From: Halarcobacter bivalviorum | GTDB lineage: Bacteria; Campylobacterota; Campylobacteria; Campylobacterales; Arcobacteraceae | NCBI RefSeq assembly: GCF_003346815.1 | Contig: NZ_CP031217.1 | Coordinates: forward strand, 1,736,001 to 1,800,000 | Reading direction: 5' to 3' | Length of the DNA: 64,000 nucleotides | In this document: piece after piece, positions 44,532 to 53,768 of the stretch | Position numbering within the stretch: the first letter of the stretch is position 1 | How the letters are laid out: every line of letters starts with the position of its first letter | The notes under the pieces: model-generated | Seen by the model: the letters and a program-made list of their open reading frames with translations, nothing else | Databases searched by the model: none | What the model was told of the DNA's origin: nothing | Translations under genes and position numbers: made by a program

Positions 44532-46194
44532 ATTAATAAACGATACGATATATAATCATATTCCATATACAAAACTTGAAGATAAAATTTTACAAACAAA
44601 AATACTTAATAGGCTACAGTTTATTACACAAAATGCTTTAGCCTATTTCTCTTATCCTTCAATTACAACAAAAAGATTTATTCACTCTTTAGGAACAATG
44701 CATTTAAGCTCTTATATCTTTAAAAATTCACTCTTAAATGCAAACAAAGAGACAAAAAATCAGTTTTTAAAAGATTTAAAAAGAGTTATAAAAGCAATAG
44801 TTCAAGAAGAGAAATTAAATATCAATTTTGATGATTTAAGTTATTTTGATAATAAAGCTTTATATGAATTTACTATTCCAACAAAAAATAAAAAAGATAG
44901 AGCAGTTTATACTATTTTTTTACAAGCAATAAGAATTGCAGGATTAATGCATGATGTAGGACACCTACCTTTTTCTCATCAAATAGAAAATGCTTTAAAA
45001 AAAGTATATTATGAAATTTCTAAAAAAGAAAAGCTTGAAGAAAAAGAACTTGAATTTATAAAACTTTATGAGGATATTACTAAAAACTCTACTTTAGTAT
45101 TACACGAAGCAATAGGAAAAGAGTTAATCAAACTTCTTTTTGAATTTGAAATTTTTGATTTTATAAAAGATAGCAATGAAAAAGAGTTAATTAAGCTTAT
45201 TAAAACATTATGTATTTATATCTTAGAAGATAGAGTTTACAAAGAGTTTAACTTTTCAACTCTACACAAGATTATTGACTCAACGGTAGATGCTGATAGG
45301 CTTGATTATATTAATAGAGATATGCTAGCAAGTGGTTATATTACAGGACCAAGTGATCATATAAGAATTACAAAACAAGCTGTATTAGTAAAAGAAGAAA
45401 ACTCATACCATCTAAGCTTTTTTGATATGGGATTAATTGATATTGAGCATATGTTAGAGATGAGATTTAACCTTTATAAAAAAGTGATTTATAATCACGG
45501 AATTGCAAAAACAGATGCTTTACTAGAAAATGTGGTACAGTTTTTATCTTCAAAGTATTTTGAAAGCAAAGAGAAAAAAACTGATTTTTTAAATGGTATT
45601 TCATTACTTTGGGATTTTCAAAAAGAGACAAATACTGATAAAAAACTAGATTTAATCTCAATTTTAGATGAAAACTGGTTAATCTCTTTATTTAAAAATG
45701 AGTACTTTACTTTAAAAAATAAAAACACTCTTTCTCACTTAGAAAAAAAGTATAAATACTGTTTTGAAGAAGTACTTTTTGGAAAAAGATTTTTTAGAAG
45801 TCCATGGAAGAATTTAAATGAATTTTATAAAGTACTTGGTTTTTCTACTGTTGAAAGATACCAATTTAGAGAGAGTTTTGGTTATATCACTCCTAAAAAT
45901 TTAGTAAAACTTCAAGGTTTACTTGATAACTTTATAAAAAAATGGGAGAACCAAGAAGAAGAACTATTTTTTACCTATCAAACAGTATCTTTTAAAATAG
46001 GTATTCAAAAAGATTTTTCTCTTTATGATTGTGAAAATTTAATCAATTTAGATGAAATCTCAACGCTAAGAAAAAGATTAAAACAATCTATGAGAAATAC
46101 TGTTCCTTTTTATCTATATACAAATAAAAAAAATATGAATGAAGAGATGAAAGAGGAATTAAAAACTCTAGTACTATCTGTTTTTAAAGATTAA
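44482..46194 (+). CDS. HD-domain phosphohydrolase (dGTPase/SAMHD1-like)
   Basis: About 570 aa. The HD metal site is seen as FIHSLGTMHLS (His), GLMHDVGHLPFSHQIE (HD) and STVDADRLDYINRD (Asp). This matches the SAMHD1/dGTPase branch, which hydrolyses dNTPs, though substrate is unproven. The 5' end is uncertain: TTG at 44482 overlaps phoH by 50 bp, a second TTG is at 44506, and the best SD (AAAGGA, 44509-44514) points to an ATA codon at 44521. The protein body from LINDTIYNHIPY onward is secure. Confidence 0.88.
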   Translation: MLNLQKEYLKGNTIQNRLINDTIYNHIPYTKLEDKILQTKILNRLQFITQNALAYFSYPSITTKRFIHSLGTMHLSSYIFKNSLLNANKETKNQFLKDLKRVIKAIVQEEKLNINFDDLSYFDNKALYEFTIPTKNKKDRAVYTIFLQAIRIAGLMHDVGHLPFSHQIENALKKVYYEISKKEKLEEKELEFIKLYEDITKNSTLVLHEAIGKELIKLLFEFEIFDFIKDSNEKELIKLIKTLCIYILEDRVYKEFNFSTLHKIIDSTVDADRLDYINRDMLASGYITGPSDHIRITKQAVLVKEENSYHLSFFDMGLIDIEHMLEMRFNLYKKVIYNHGIAKTDALLENVVQFLSSKYFESKEKKTDFLNGISLLWDFQKETNTDKKLDLISILDENWLISLFKNEYFTLKNKNTLSHLEKKYKYCFEEVLFGKRFFRSPWKNLNEFYKVLGFSTVERYQFRESFGYITPKNLVKLQGLLDNFIKKWENQEEELFFTYQTVSFKIGIQKDFSLYDCENLINLDEISTLRKRLKQSMRNTVPFYLYTNKKNMNEEMKEELKTLVLSVFKD

Positions 46195-46264
46195 TATTGC
46201 ATTTTGCCAAATATTTTAATCCAAATACTCTTTTTTGATAAAATTAGAAGAAAAAAGGTTTTTA

Positions 46265-46624
46265 ATGATACTTGGCAAATGCCCTTATTGTGATGGTAAT
46301 GTTATCTCTAAAAAAATAAATGTAAAAGGTAAAAATATCAAACTTTACTCTTGTGAAAATGCAAAAAAAGAGTATGATGAAAGTGAACAATATGTTTTTA
46401 CTGCTGATTCAACTTGTAGATTTAGAGTATATTCAAATGCTTTTTTAAGATGGAATAAAAGAAGTTTCTCTGAAAATGAAATGAAAAACCTTTTAAATAA
46501 TGAACAAATTATAGTAAGACTTCATGGAAAAGCAGGAACAAAAGAGTATTATAAATATGTGATAACTGATTTAGAATATGGAGTATCAGTTCTTTGGGAT
46601 GAAGAGATAGAAGAAAGAGCATAA
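46265..46624 (+). CDS. Small zinc-ribbon-like protein, unknown function
   Basis: 119 aa from the ATG at 46265, which has AAAAAAGG upstream; the reading from TTG at 46235 lacks support. GKCPYCDGNVISKK starts it with one CxxC pair, and single Cys at KLYSCENA and DSTCRF could complete a zinc site. This looks like a topoisomerase-type zinc ribbon followed by a small beta domain with RLHGKAGTKEYYKYVI. The function is unknown. Confidence 0.7.
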   Translation: MILGKCPYCDGNVISKKINVKGKNIKLYSCENAKKEYDESEQYVFTADSTCRFRVYSNAFLRWNKRSFSENEMKNLLNNEQIIVRLHGKAGTKEYYKYVITDLEYGVSVLWDEEIEERA

Positions 46625-46651
46625 AACTCTCTCTTTTAATCTATATTGCTA

Positions 46652-46966
46652 TTAAGAAACTTTTTCAAAAGAGCAACAATAATCTACTAAAGAAGTTACT
46701 CTTAATTTATATTTACAGTTTTGAGCAATTTTAAATGTTGCAGGAGCTACATACTCAACCCAATCTTCAGCAGGTAACATAACTGAAACCACACCTGAAC
46801 TAATATCCATTGTTGCTTTATTTACTGTGTTTAATTCATATTCTCCTGGAAGCATAATTCCTAAAGTTTTTTTACTTCCATCTTCAAATGTAATACTTCT
46901 ACTTGTAATATTTCCATCAAATAAGATATTTGCTTCTTTAGCAATACTTACGTTACTAAATTCCAT
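46652..46966 (-). CDS. ppnP: Pyrimidine/purine nucleoside phosphorylase PpnP
   Basis: 104-aa cupin-like protein (formerly DUF1255/YaiE). The stretch SRSITFEDGSKKTLGIMLPG followed by YELNT and VMLPAEDW is characteristic. It cleaves nucleosides with phosphate to base and ribose 1-phosphate. ATG at 46966 is preferred over the TTG one codon upstream because of the spacing from AGGGA. The two adjacent Cys near the end (VDYCCSFEKV) are unusual. Confidence 0.88.
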   Translation of the reverse strand: MEFSNVSIAKEANILFDGNITSRSITFEDGSKKTLGIMLPGEYELNTVNKATMDISSGVVSVMLPAEDWVEYVAPATFKIAQNCKYKLRVTSLVDYCCSFEKVS

Positions 46967-47081
46967 CAATTTTCCCTTTTAATTCAAAAAATTTGTTTTA
47001 TTCTATCATAATAAATATTTGAAGCAAATATCTATTTTATCTTTGTTATAATTTTTTTCCAATTTTAGAGAAAAGAAGAGA

Positions 47082-47699
47082 ATGCAAGGTTATATTATAG
47101 ATGTAAAAAAGGTTAAAGATGATGACCTTATCGTTACTATATTAACAGAAAATCATGTTTATACCTGTTATAGATTTTATGGAGCAAGACATTCTAATAT
47201 AAATATTGGATATAAAATTGATTTTGAATTAGAAACAAATATAAAAACATCTATTCCTAGATTAAAAGATGTTATTCAATTAGGTTTTCAATGGATATTT
47301 GATACAGAAAAACTTTATTGCTGGCAAAGATTTATAAAATTATTTTATCCACACTTAAAAGATGTGGAGACAATAGATGATTTTTATTTTAATCTTCTTG
47401 ATAAACTTGTTCATGAAATGATAAAACAAAATCCTAAAAGAGCTATTTGTAAAAATTATCTTGAAATACTGGATTATGAAGGAAGACTTCATACAGATTT
47501 TGAGTGTTTTTTATGTGAATCTAAAATTACTAAAAATTTTTCACTAGTTAGAAGTTTTATGCCTACTCATAGTTCTTGTAGTTATAGTAAAAAATTTGAT
47601 GAAAAAAAGATTAAAGAGTTGTTTTTAAATAAGAATTTAATACTTTTTGATGATAAAGAGATTGAATACTTATGGAATATTCTACTTCAAGGGCTATAA
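47082..47699 (+). CDS. recO: RecO-like recombination protein, short epsilonproteobacterial form
   Basis: 205 aa. The N-terminal OB-fold opening MQGYIIDVKKVKDDDLIVTIL fits RecO, which loads RecA at gaps with RecR. It is about 35 residues shorter than E. coli RecO. A Cys pair (CFLCESK) near residue 145 and one further Cys could be the remains of the zinc site seen in some RecO proteins. Convergent with the HDOD gene. Confidence 0.8.
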   Translation: MQGYIIDVKKVKDDDLIVTILTENHVYTCYRFYGARHSNINIGYKIDFELETNIKTSIPRLKDVIQLGFQWIFDTEKLYCWQRFIKLFYPHLKDVETIDDFYFNLLDKLVHEMIKQNPKRAICKNYLEILDYEGRLHTDFECFLCESKITKNFSLVRSFMPTHSSCSYSKKFDEKKIKELFLNKNLILFDDKEIEYLWNILLQGL

Positions 47700-47705
47700 G
47701 ATAGA

Positions 47706-48539
47706 TTACTCTTCTAATAACCTATCTTCTAGTTTTTCTATAGCCTCTTTTAAAGTTTTAGTGTCTAATTTATAAGAAGTTGCTTTTGCAATACCTTTTT
47801 CAATATTTTCAACACTTAAAGGGTCTTGTATATTACAGATTGTTTTAATTACTTCTAAAATTTGAGATTTAGCAATACAAGTTTCATCACAATCATCTAA
47901 ATTATCAACATGTTCAATTACAGAGATTAAATTCTCACTTAACTTCCAATGTCTAAAAATACTAGCTGTAATTTGAGAAGTAGTAACACCTAAGCACTCT
48001 CTCTCAGCTTGTGCAATTGTATATCCTGAAGAGATTAACTTTTTAAACTCTTCTGCTTTATCTTCACTATCTAAAACATCGGCAAGAATAAACTTTCCTG
48101 CTTCTTGTAATAATGCAGGAAGAACAAGCTCCTCTTTTAAATCATATGATACTTTATTTAACCATAAAGCAGTTAAAGTTGTAGCTAAATTTGAAGCTCT
48201 CATAAAATCATCACTATTTATTCCATAAACAGATAAGTTTGATTTTAAAAGATTTTGTACTGTTCCACCAATTGCAATAGAGATTGTAAAGTTAATTCCA
48301 AGTAAGTTAATTGCTTTACTTACTGTTTCAACTTTACTTCTAAATCCAAACATTGCAGAATTAGATACTTTTAATAATGTTGAAGTGATTAAAGCATCTT
48401 TTTCAATGATCTGTAATAATTCAAAAGCCTCTTTCTCATTCTTTTTTCTAAACTCTTCTATATCAAGAATTGTTTTTGGAAGAGGTGGTAAGGCTTCAAT
48501 TTTTTCAATAATAGTACCAGTCATTTTATTCTCCTGCAA
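47706..48539 (-). CDS. HDOD-domain signalling protein
   Basis: 277 aa. The HDOD domain (residues about 10-210) opens with KIEALPPLPKTILDIEE and includes LLKVSNSAMFGFRSKVETVSKAINLLG and FILADVL. HDOD domains resemble HD hydrolases but lack the full metal set and act in signalling and motility (family knowledge). No other domain is fused. It lies 31 bp downstream of ychF. Confidence 0.88.
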   Translation of the reverse strand: MQENKMTGTIIEKIEALPPLPKTILDIEEFRKKNEKEAFELLQIIEKDALITSTLLKVSNSAMFGFRSKVETVSKAINLLGINFTISIAIGGTVQNLLKSNLSVYGINSDDFMRASNLATTLTALWLNKVSYDLKEELVLPALLQEAGKFILADVLDSEDKAEEFKKLISSGYTIAQAERECLGVTTSQITASIFRHWKLSENLISVIEHVDNLDDCDETCIAKSQILEVIKTICNIQDPLSVENIEKGIAKATSYKLDTKTLKEAIEKLEDRLLEE

Positions 48540-48570
48540 CTATATTTTTTTGTAACATAATTATATCAAA

Positions 48571-49674
48571 TTATACGTTAAATCTAAAGTGCATTACATC
48601 ACCATCTTGAACAACATAATCTTTACCTTCTAGTCTTAACTTTCCAGCCTCTTTACATTTAGCTTCTCCACCTAAAGAGATAAAATCCTCATAAGAGATA
48701 ACTTCAGCTTTAATAAATCCTTTTTCAAAATCATTATGGATTACTGCTGCTGCTTGAGGAGCTTTCGTTCCTTTTCTAATAGTCCAAGCTCTAACTTCAA
48801 TTTTTCCAGCTGTAAAATATGATTGAAGACCTAATTTATCAAAAGCTTTATGAATAATTTGTTCTAAACCTGATTCTTCTACACCTAAATCAGTTAAAAG
48901 TTCTTTTGCTTCATCATCATCCATTCCAACTAATTCTTCTTCAATCTTTGCACAAAGAGTAATTACATCAGCATTTACTTCACTTGCATGAGCTCTTAAT
49001 ACTTCAACATACTCATTTGTACCTTCCATTAAAGAGTCTTCATCCATATTTGCACCATAGATTACATCTTTATTTGATAAAAACCTTAACTCTTTGTCCA
49101 TTTGAAGAAATAAATCATTTTCAATATCTTCAAAAGTTTTTACAGGTTGAAGATCTTCTAAGTGTTTTAATAAAGCCTCTGCTACAACTAACATAGCTGC
49201 TGCTTCTTTAGAACCTTTAGATTGTTTTTTTAATTTTTCAATTTTCTTTTCACACTGAGTAATATCAGCATAAATAAGTTCTGTTTCAATAATTTCAATA
49301 TCTCTTAAAGGATTTACATCCCCTTCTACGTGAGTAATATTTCCATCATCAAAACATCTAACCATGTGTAAGATAACTTCTACTTCTCTAATATTTGATA
49401 AAAATTGATTTCCTAGACCTTCACCTTTACTAGCACCTCTAACAAGACCTGCAATATCTACAAAATCAATTGTTGAATGTTGAATCTTATCTGGATTAAC
49501 AATTTTTGCTAATTCATCTAATCTTTTATCTGGTACGGGAACTATTGCTTTATTTGGTTCAATTGTACAGAAAGGATAATTTTGAGCCTCTGCATTTTGT
49601 GCTTTTGTTAAAGCATTAAAAGTTGTTGATTTACCTACGTTTGGAAGCCCTACTATACCTACACCTAATCCCAT
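48571..49674 (-). CDS. ychF: Ribosome-binding ATPase YchF
   Basis: 367 aa, Obg-related P-loop ATPase. G1 is GLPNVGKSTTFNALT, the switch region is DFVDIAGLVRGASKGEGLGN, and the C-terminal TGS domain contains TIRKGTKAPQAAAVIHNDFE and GDVMHFRFNV. It binds the 50S subunit and hydrolyses ATP. The start has AAGGAAAT upstream. The 283-bp gap above it (49675-49957) contains no recognisable gene. Confidence 0.96.
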   Translation of the reverse strand: MGLGVGIVGLPNVGKSTTFNALTKAQNAEAQNYPFCTIEPNKAIVPVPDKRLDELAKIVNPDKIQHSTIDFVDIAGLVRGASKGEGLGNQFLSNIREVEVILHMVRCFDDGNITHVEGDVNPLRDIEIIETELIYADITQCEKKIEKLKKQSKGSKEAAAMLVVAEALLKHLEDLQPVKTFEDIENDLFLQMDKELRFLSNKDVIYGANMDEDSLMEGTNEYVEVLRAHASEVNADVITLCAKIEEELVGMDDDEAKELLTDLGVEESGLEQIIHKAFDKLGLQSYFTAGKIEVRAWTIRKGTKAPQAAAVIHNDFEKGFIKAEVISYEDFISLGGEAKCKEAGKLRLEGKDYVVQDGDVMHFRFNV

Positions 49675-49911
49675 TTATTTCCTTTTTCTATTTTTTATAT
49701 AAATTCATTTGTTTTAATAATTCTAAATACTTTTCAAGCTAGTAATTTAATAAACAAAATTGGAATATTCTTAAAATAGATTATAAACGAAAAAGGCAAA
49801 AAAACAGCTAAAAGCGTCAACTTTTGCAAATCAAAAATATTTAATGATATTTATATATGAAAATAGAATTTATTCCATATATCTTAAGTTTTAAAATTAT
49901 AAATCAAAAAT

Positions 49912-49951
49912 TATCCTATACCAAAAAAATTTTAATCTATTGATATAGGAT
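49912..49951 (-). terminator. Possible terminator after the response regulator gene
   Basis: ATCCTATA (49913-49920) pairs with TATAGGAT (49944-49951) across a 23-nt loop, with a T-rich minus-strand tail (AATTTTTGATTT). The long loop makes the call uncertain. The rest of the gap 49675-49957 shows only AT-rich spacer and the ychF promoter region. Confidence 0.5.
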
Positions 49952-49957
49952 AGTTAA

Positions 49958-50638
49958 TTAATAATTTAAAATATAACCACTACCATAAATACTATCAATA
50001 ATATCTACTGGTAATTTTTTTCTTAATCTTTTTACTAAGTTTCTAATACTTGCATCATTTATGTTATTTTCAGTGTTCCATACATATGATGAAATCTCTA
50101 CTGGTTTTACAATTTGATTCTTTTTATTTAATAGTAATTCAAAAAGAATTCTCTCATTTTTTGTTAAATCTACGATTTTATCTTTAAAGAAAAGAATTCT
50201 AGATCTTGCATCCCAATAGCACTTATTGTTGATAACAACTTTATCTTCATGCTCAACAGTATTATTTTTTAATCTATCAAAAGAGCTTTCGATAACCTCT
50301 TTAAATTCATTTCTGTTAATTGGTTTAATTAAATAGTCTACTAGATTTAATTTAATTGCTTCAAAAAGGTACTCTTTATGAGAGTGAGCACTTAAAACAA
50401 TAATTGGTGTAGTTTGGTCAACTTCTCTAATCTTTCTAATAACTTCTAAACCATTTAACTGTGGCATAGTAATATCCAGAAGTAAGATATTTGGCTTTTT
50501 ATCTTTATATAGATTTAAAGCTTCTAATCCATCACTTGCTTCATAGATTTTGTCAAAATATTTTTCTAAATATAAAACATAGTTTTTTCTTACGTTTTCG
50601 TCATCTTCTGCATATAAAACTGAATAACTGTTTTCCAT
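49958..50638 (-). CDS. OmpR/PhoB-family response regulator
   Basis: 226 aa. The receiver domain has the acidic pocket YAEDDENVRK, the phosphoacceptor Asp55 in LLLDITMPQLNG, and the Lys in YLIKPINR. The winged-helix C-terminal domain shows DLTKNERILFELLLNKKN and the recognition region DASIRNLVKRLRKKL, ending GSGYILNY. No kinase gene is adjacent. It is the last of the ten-gene run, 17 bp after the HldE-type gene. Confidence 0.95.
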   Translation of the reverse strand: MENSYSVLYAEDDENVRKNYVLYLEKYFDKIYEASDGLEALNLYKDKKPNILLLDITMPQLNGLEVIRKIREVDQTTPIIVLSAHSHKEYLFEAIKLNLVDYLIKPINRNEFKEVIESSFDRLKNNTVEHEDKVVINNKCYWDARSRILFFKDKIVDLTKNERILFELLLNKKNQIVKPVEISSYVWNTENNINDASIRNLVKRLRKKLPVDIIDSIYGSGYILNY

Positions 50639-50655
50639 GTCGTTTCCTATTTTTG

Positions 50656-51648
50656 TTATTTTACTTTACAAGCTAAATTTTTTTCAATTAGTTTTCTATC
50701 TAAATAAACCTGATCAGATTGAATCTCCTCAATTGAAACTGTAGCTGTTCCTGTTTTTCTTAGTACTACACCTGTAGCTAAATTAGCAAATTCAACTGAA
50801 TCATAAATGCTATTATTTAAAGATAATGCATACCCAATAGATGCTAAAACAGTATCTCCAGAACCTGTTACATCATATACTTCTAATGGTACAGTTGGCA
50901 TTACTGATAACTTATTCTCTTTTAATACTGCAATTCCTTCTTCTGCTAAAGTTATAATTGCATATTCTGTCTCAAAATCTTTTTTAATAACTTTTAAAGC
51001 ATCTAACAATTTATCATCATTAGAAATTTCTATTTTTGTTACTGCTTGTGCTTCTTCTTTATTTGGAATAATTAAAGTTGCACCTTTATATTTTGAATAG
51101 TCACTTCCATATGGATCAACAATTGTTTTAACAGAATTTTTATTTGCATAAGAGATAATCTTTTGTGTAAAGTCTTTTGTTAAAACTCCCTTTCCATAAT
51201 CAGCTAATAAGATTACATCATATGCTTTAATCTTTTCTACTAATTTGGAATAAAGACTTTTTACATTATCAAAGGAGATATTGTTTTTACTTTCGTGGTC
51301 AAATCTAAATACTTGAGAAATTCCTGCCATAATTCTAGTTTTTTTAGATGTTTTTCTTCCTTTTTGTTCAATTAAAAAAGATTTTGTTTGAATTTCATCT
51401 AATAGATGCTTTAAAAGTTTAGCATTGTCATCATTTCCAACAACAGACATTACACTAACTTTAGCACCAAGGGAAGCAAGGTTTCTAATAACATTACCTG
51501 CACCACCTAATACTGACTTTTCTTCTTTTATATCAACAACAGGAATAGGTGCATCTGTAGCAATCCTATCACAAGAACCAATAAGATAAGAATCAATCAT
51601 TAAGTCACCAATTACTAAAACTTTAGGTTTCTTCTCAATATTTATCAT
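50656..51648 (-). CDS. D-glycero-beta-D-manno-heptose-7-phosphate kinase (HldE kinase domain only)
   Basis: 330-aa PfkB-family sugar kinase of ADP-heptose synthesis for the LPS core. Motifs: VLVIGDLMIDSY at the start, LGGAGNVIRNLASLGAKV, LLADYGKGVLT and VYDVTGSGDTVLASIGYAL (catalytic Asp). Most HldE proteins have a second, adenylyltransferase domain (about 477 aa in E. coli). Here the protein stops after the kinase domain, so the nucleotidyltransferase must be separate. gmhB for the next pathway step is in the same gene run at 55592-56119. Confidence 0.92.
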   Translation of the reverse strand: MINIEKKPKVLVIGDLMIDSYLIGSCDRIATDAPIPVVDIKEEKSVLGGAGNVIRNLASLGAKVSVMSVVGNDDNAKLLKHLLDEIQTKSFLIEQKGRKTSKKTRIMAGISQVFRFDHESKNNISFDNVKSLYSKLVEKIKAYDVILLADYGKGVLTKDFTQKIISYANKNSVKTIVDPYGSDYSKYKGATLIIPNKEEAQAVTKIEISNDDKLLDALKVIKKDFETEYAIITLAEEGIAVLKENKLSVMPTVPLEVYDVTGSGDTVLASIGYALSLNNSIYDSVEFANLATGVVLRKTGTATVSIEEIQSDQVYLDRKLIEKNLACKVK

Positions 51649-51678
51649 TTTTTCTCCTAATGAAAATATACTATAACA

Positions 51679-53085
51679 TTATTTAATATTCTTTAAAAAC
51701 TCAAGAGTCATTCTAACTCCTGCACCACTTCCTCCAAATGGATTATACCCCCAAGGCTTCTCTACATATGCTGGTCCAGCTATATCATGATGTACCCATT
51801 TTTCTTTATTTTCTTTTAAAATAAATTTTTCTAAAAAGATTCCAGCAGTTATAGAACCACCATATCTTGTATTTGCAATATTACAAATATCAGCTACTTC
51901 TGATTTAATAGTCTTCTTTAAAAATCTATTGAAATGTAATACAGTTGCATACTCACCTGCTTTATGAGCACAAGAAACAACTTCATTTGCTAACTCATTA
52001 TTATTCCCCATAATTCCAGAAGTATACTCTCCAACACCTACAACACAAGCACCTGTTAATGTTGCATAATCAAAAATATAATCAATATCTTTAATCTCAT
52101 CTTGTGCATAACATAAACAATCAGCAAGTACTAATCTTCCCTCTGCATCAGTATTTTTAACTTCAATTGTTGTTCCATTTTTAGCTTTTAAAACATCATC
52201 TGGTTTATATGCATCTCCACCAATCATATTCTCAACTGCACCAACAACTGCATGAACTTCAATTGGTAATTCTAATTTAGAAATAATACTCATAACACCT
52301 AAAATTGCACAACCACCACTTTTATCTGATTTCATTGTAGTCATAAAATCAGCTGGTTTTAAAGATAAACCACCAGAATCATAAGTTAACCCCTTACCTA
52401 CTAAAACTACTTTTTTCTTTGCATCTTTTGGTTTATATGTTAAATGAATAAGTTGAGACTCATGTCTTGAAGCTCTTCCTACACTTAACATTGCATTCAT
52501 TGCATTCTTTTCTAAATATTTTTCACCATGAATAGTACAAGATAGGTTTGCCTCTTTTGCAATTTTTCTTGCTTCATTTGCCATAGTTTCAGGATAAAAA
52601 TCTTCTGGAACTGTATTTACCATATCTCTAGTTCTATTAACAGCTGTTGCTATTTCAATTGATTCTTCAAAAATCTTTTTAGTAGTTTTTGTAAGTTTTT
52701 CAATACAAAAAATTAGCTCTTTTTCTTTCTCTTCTTTTTTCTCTGATTTATATTTATCAAAAGTATAAGCACCTAATAAAGCACCCTCAGTTAAAGCTTT
52801 TAAATTTTGTTTTTCAACAACAATTTTTGCACTTGTAAATTTTGTAGAAGTAAACTTTTTAACTGCTGTTGCTATTGCAATTGCAATAGAGTCATAATCT
52901 TTTGCTTCATGACCTACAAATATTTTTTTTGATTCAGGAAGAAGAACTACTGCTTCGTCTTTTGCTTCAAAACTTAAATTTTCTAATATCTCTTTTTCTT
53001 TAATATTTTTAATAGAATCTGTAATAATAATTTCTAAATCTGCATTAACTTTTTTTATATTTTTTTCAACTAAATTTAAAATCAT
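51679..53085 (-). CDS. pepA: Leucyl aminopeptidase, M17 family
   Basis: 468-aa cytosolic di-metal aminopeptidase that trims N-terminal residues from peptides. Metal and catalytic residues are in LVGKGLTYDSGGLSLKP, MKSDKSGGC and the signature NTDAEGRLVLAD. An N-terminal macro-like domain covers about residues 1-150. It hexamerises in known members. It starts directly after dedA (1-bp gap). Confidence 0.96.
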   Translation of the reverse strand: MILNLVEKNIKKVNADLEIIITDSIKNIKEKEILENLSFEAKDEAVVLLPESKKIFVGHEAKDYDSIAIAIATAVKKFTSTKFTSAKIVVEKQNLKALTEGALLGAYTFDKYKSEKKEEKEKELIFCIEKLTKTTKKIFEESIEIATAVNRTRDMVNTVPEDFYPETMANEARKIAKEANLSCTIHGEKYLEKNAMNAMLSVGRASRHESQLIHLTYKPKDAKKKVVLVGKGLTYDSGGLSLKPADFMTTMKSDKSGGCAILGVMSIISKLELPIEVHAVVGAVENMIGGDAYKPDDVLKAKNGTTIEVKNTDAEGRLVLADCLCYAQDEIKDIDYIFDYATLTGACVVGVGEYTSGIMGNNNELANEVVSCAHKAGEYATVLHFNRFLKKTIKSEVADICNIANTRYGGSITAGIFLEKFILKENKEKWVHHDIAGPAYVEKPWGYNPFGGSGAGVRMTLEFLKNIK

Positions 53086-53760
53086 CTATTTCTCCTTTTT
53101 CTTTGTCATTATATGAAAATAATAAACTATACTTCCACCGATAAGTAATGCAAATGGAAGTGCATAATACCAATGTTCTTTTAACCATTTTAATACAATT
53201 AAAATCTCTTCACCAAAATACCAAACAGGCACAATAGTAATAGCTGCCCAACACCAAGCACTTATTAGATTAATAAAAGCAAAAGTTTTTGCGCTATATC
53301 TTGTTAATCCAATAGAAATTGGAATAATCGTTCTCATTCCATACATGTATCTTTGTACAAAAATAATTGGCCAACCATATTTTTGTAATAAAATATGTGC
53401 TAAAGCAAATTTTCTTCTTTGACCCTTGAATTTTTTATGAACATAAGATTTGTTAAATCTTCCAGTATAAAAATAGATTTGATCCCCTGCAAAACCACCA
53501 AGTCCTGCAATAAATATTGCCATATACATATTCATATCACCAGTATGTGATAATAGTCCTGCCATCACAAGACCAGCTTCACCTTCTAAAATACTCCAAG
53601 CAAATAAAATTATATATCCATAAGTTTTTAGAAGATAAATAAATCTATTTTCAATACCCTCAACAGGTGCTTGATATAAGCTATAACCTAAAAAAATTAC
53701 AAATAAGGCTACTACTACAAAAAGTATTTTTCCTGAATTATTTTTTAGAACTACTTTCAT
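53086..53760 (-). CDS. DedA-family membrane protein
   Basis: 224 aa with about five hydrophobic stretches. The DedA/SNARE-associated motif region AGLGGFAGDQIYFYTGRFNK and the following VQRYMYGMRTIIPISIGLTRYS (with the functional Arg residues) are clear. Members are lipid scramblases or undecaprenyl-phosphate flippases (family knowledge); which one is not visible here. It ends in a basic tail (HIMTKKKEK). Confidence 0.92.
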   Translation of the reverse strand: MKVVLKNNSGKILFVVVALFVIFLGYSLYQAPVEGIENRFIYLLKTYGYIILFAWSILEGEAGLVMAGLLSHTGDMNMYMAIFIAGLGGFAGDQIYFYTGRFNKSYVHKKFKGQRRKFALAHILLQKYGWPIIFVQRYMYGMRTIIPISIGLTRYSAKTFAFINLISAWCWAAITIVPVWYFGEEILIVLKWLKEHWYYALPFALLIGGSIVYYFHIMTKKKEK

Positions 53761-53768
53761 TTTTAGCC

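Noticed and set aside
43149-46194. PhoH plus HD phosphohydrolase as a phage-defence or toxin-antitoxin pair
   Set aside because: Both are common housekeeping-type families; no further defence genes, mobile element or unusual composition is around them.
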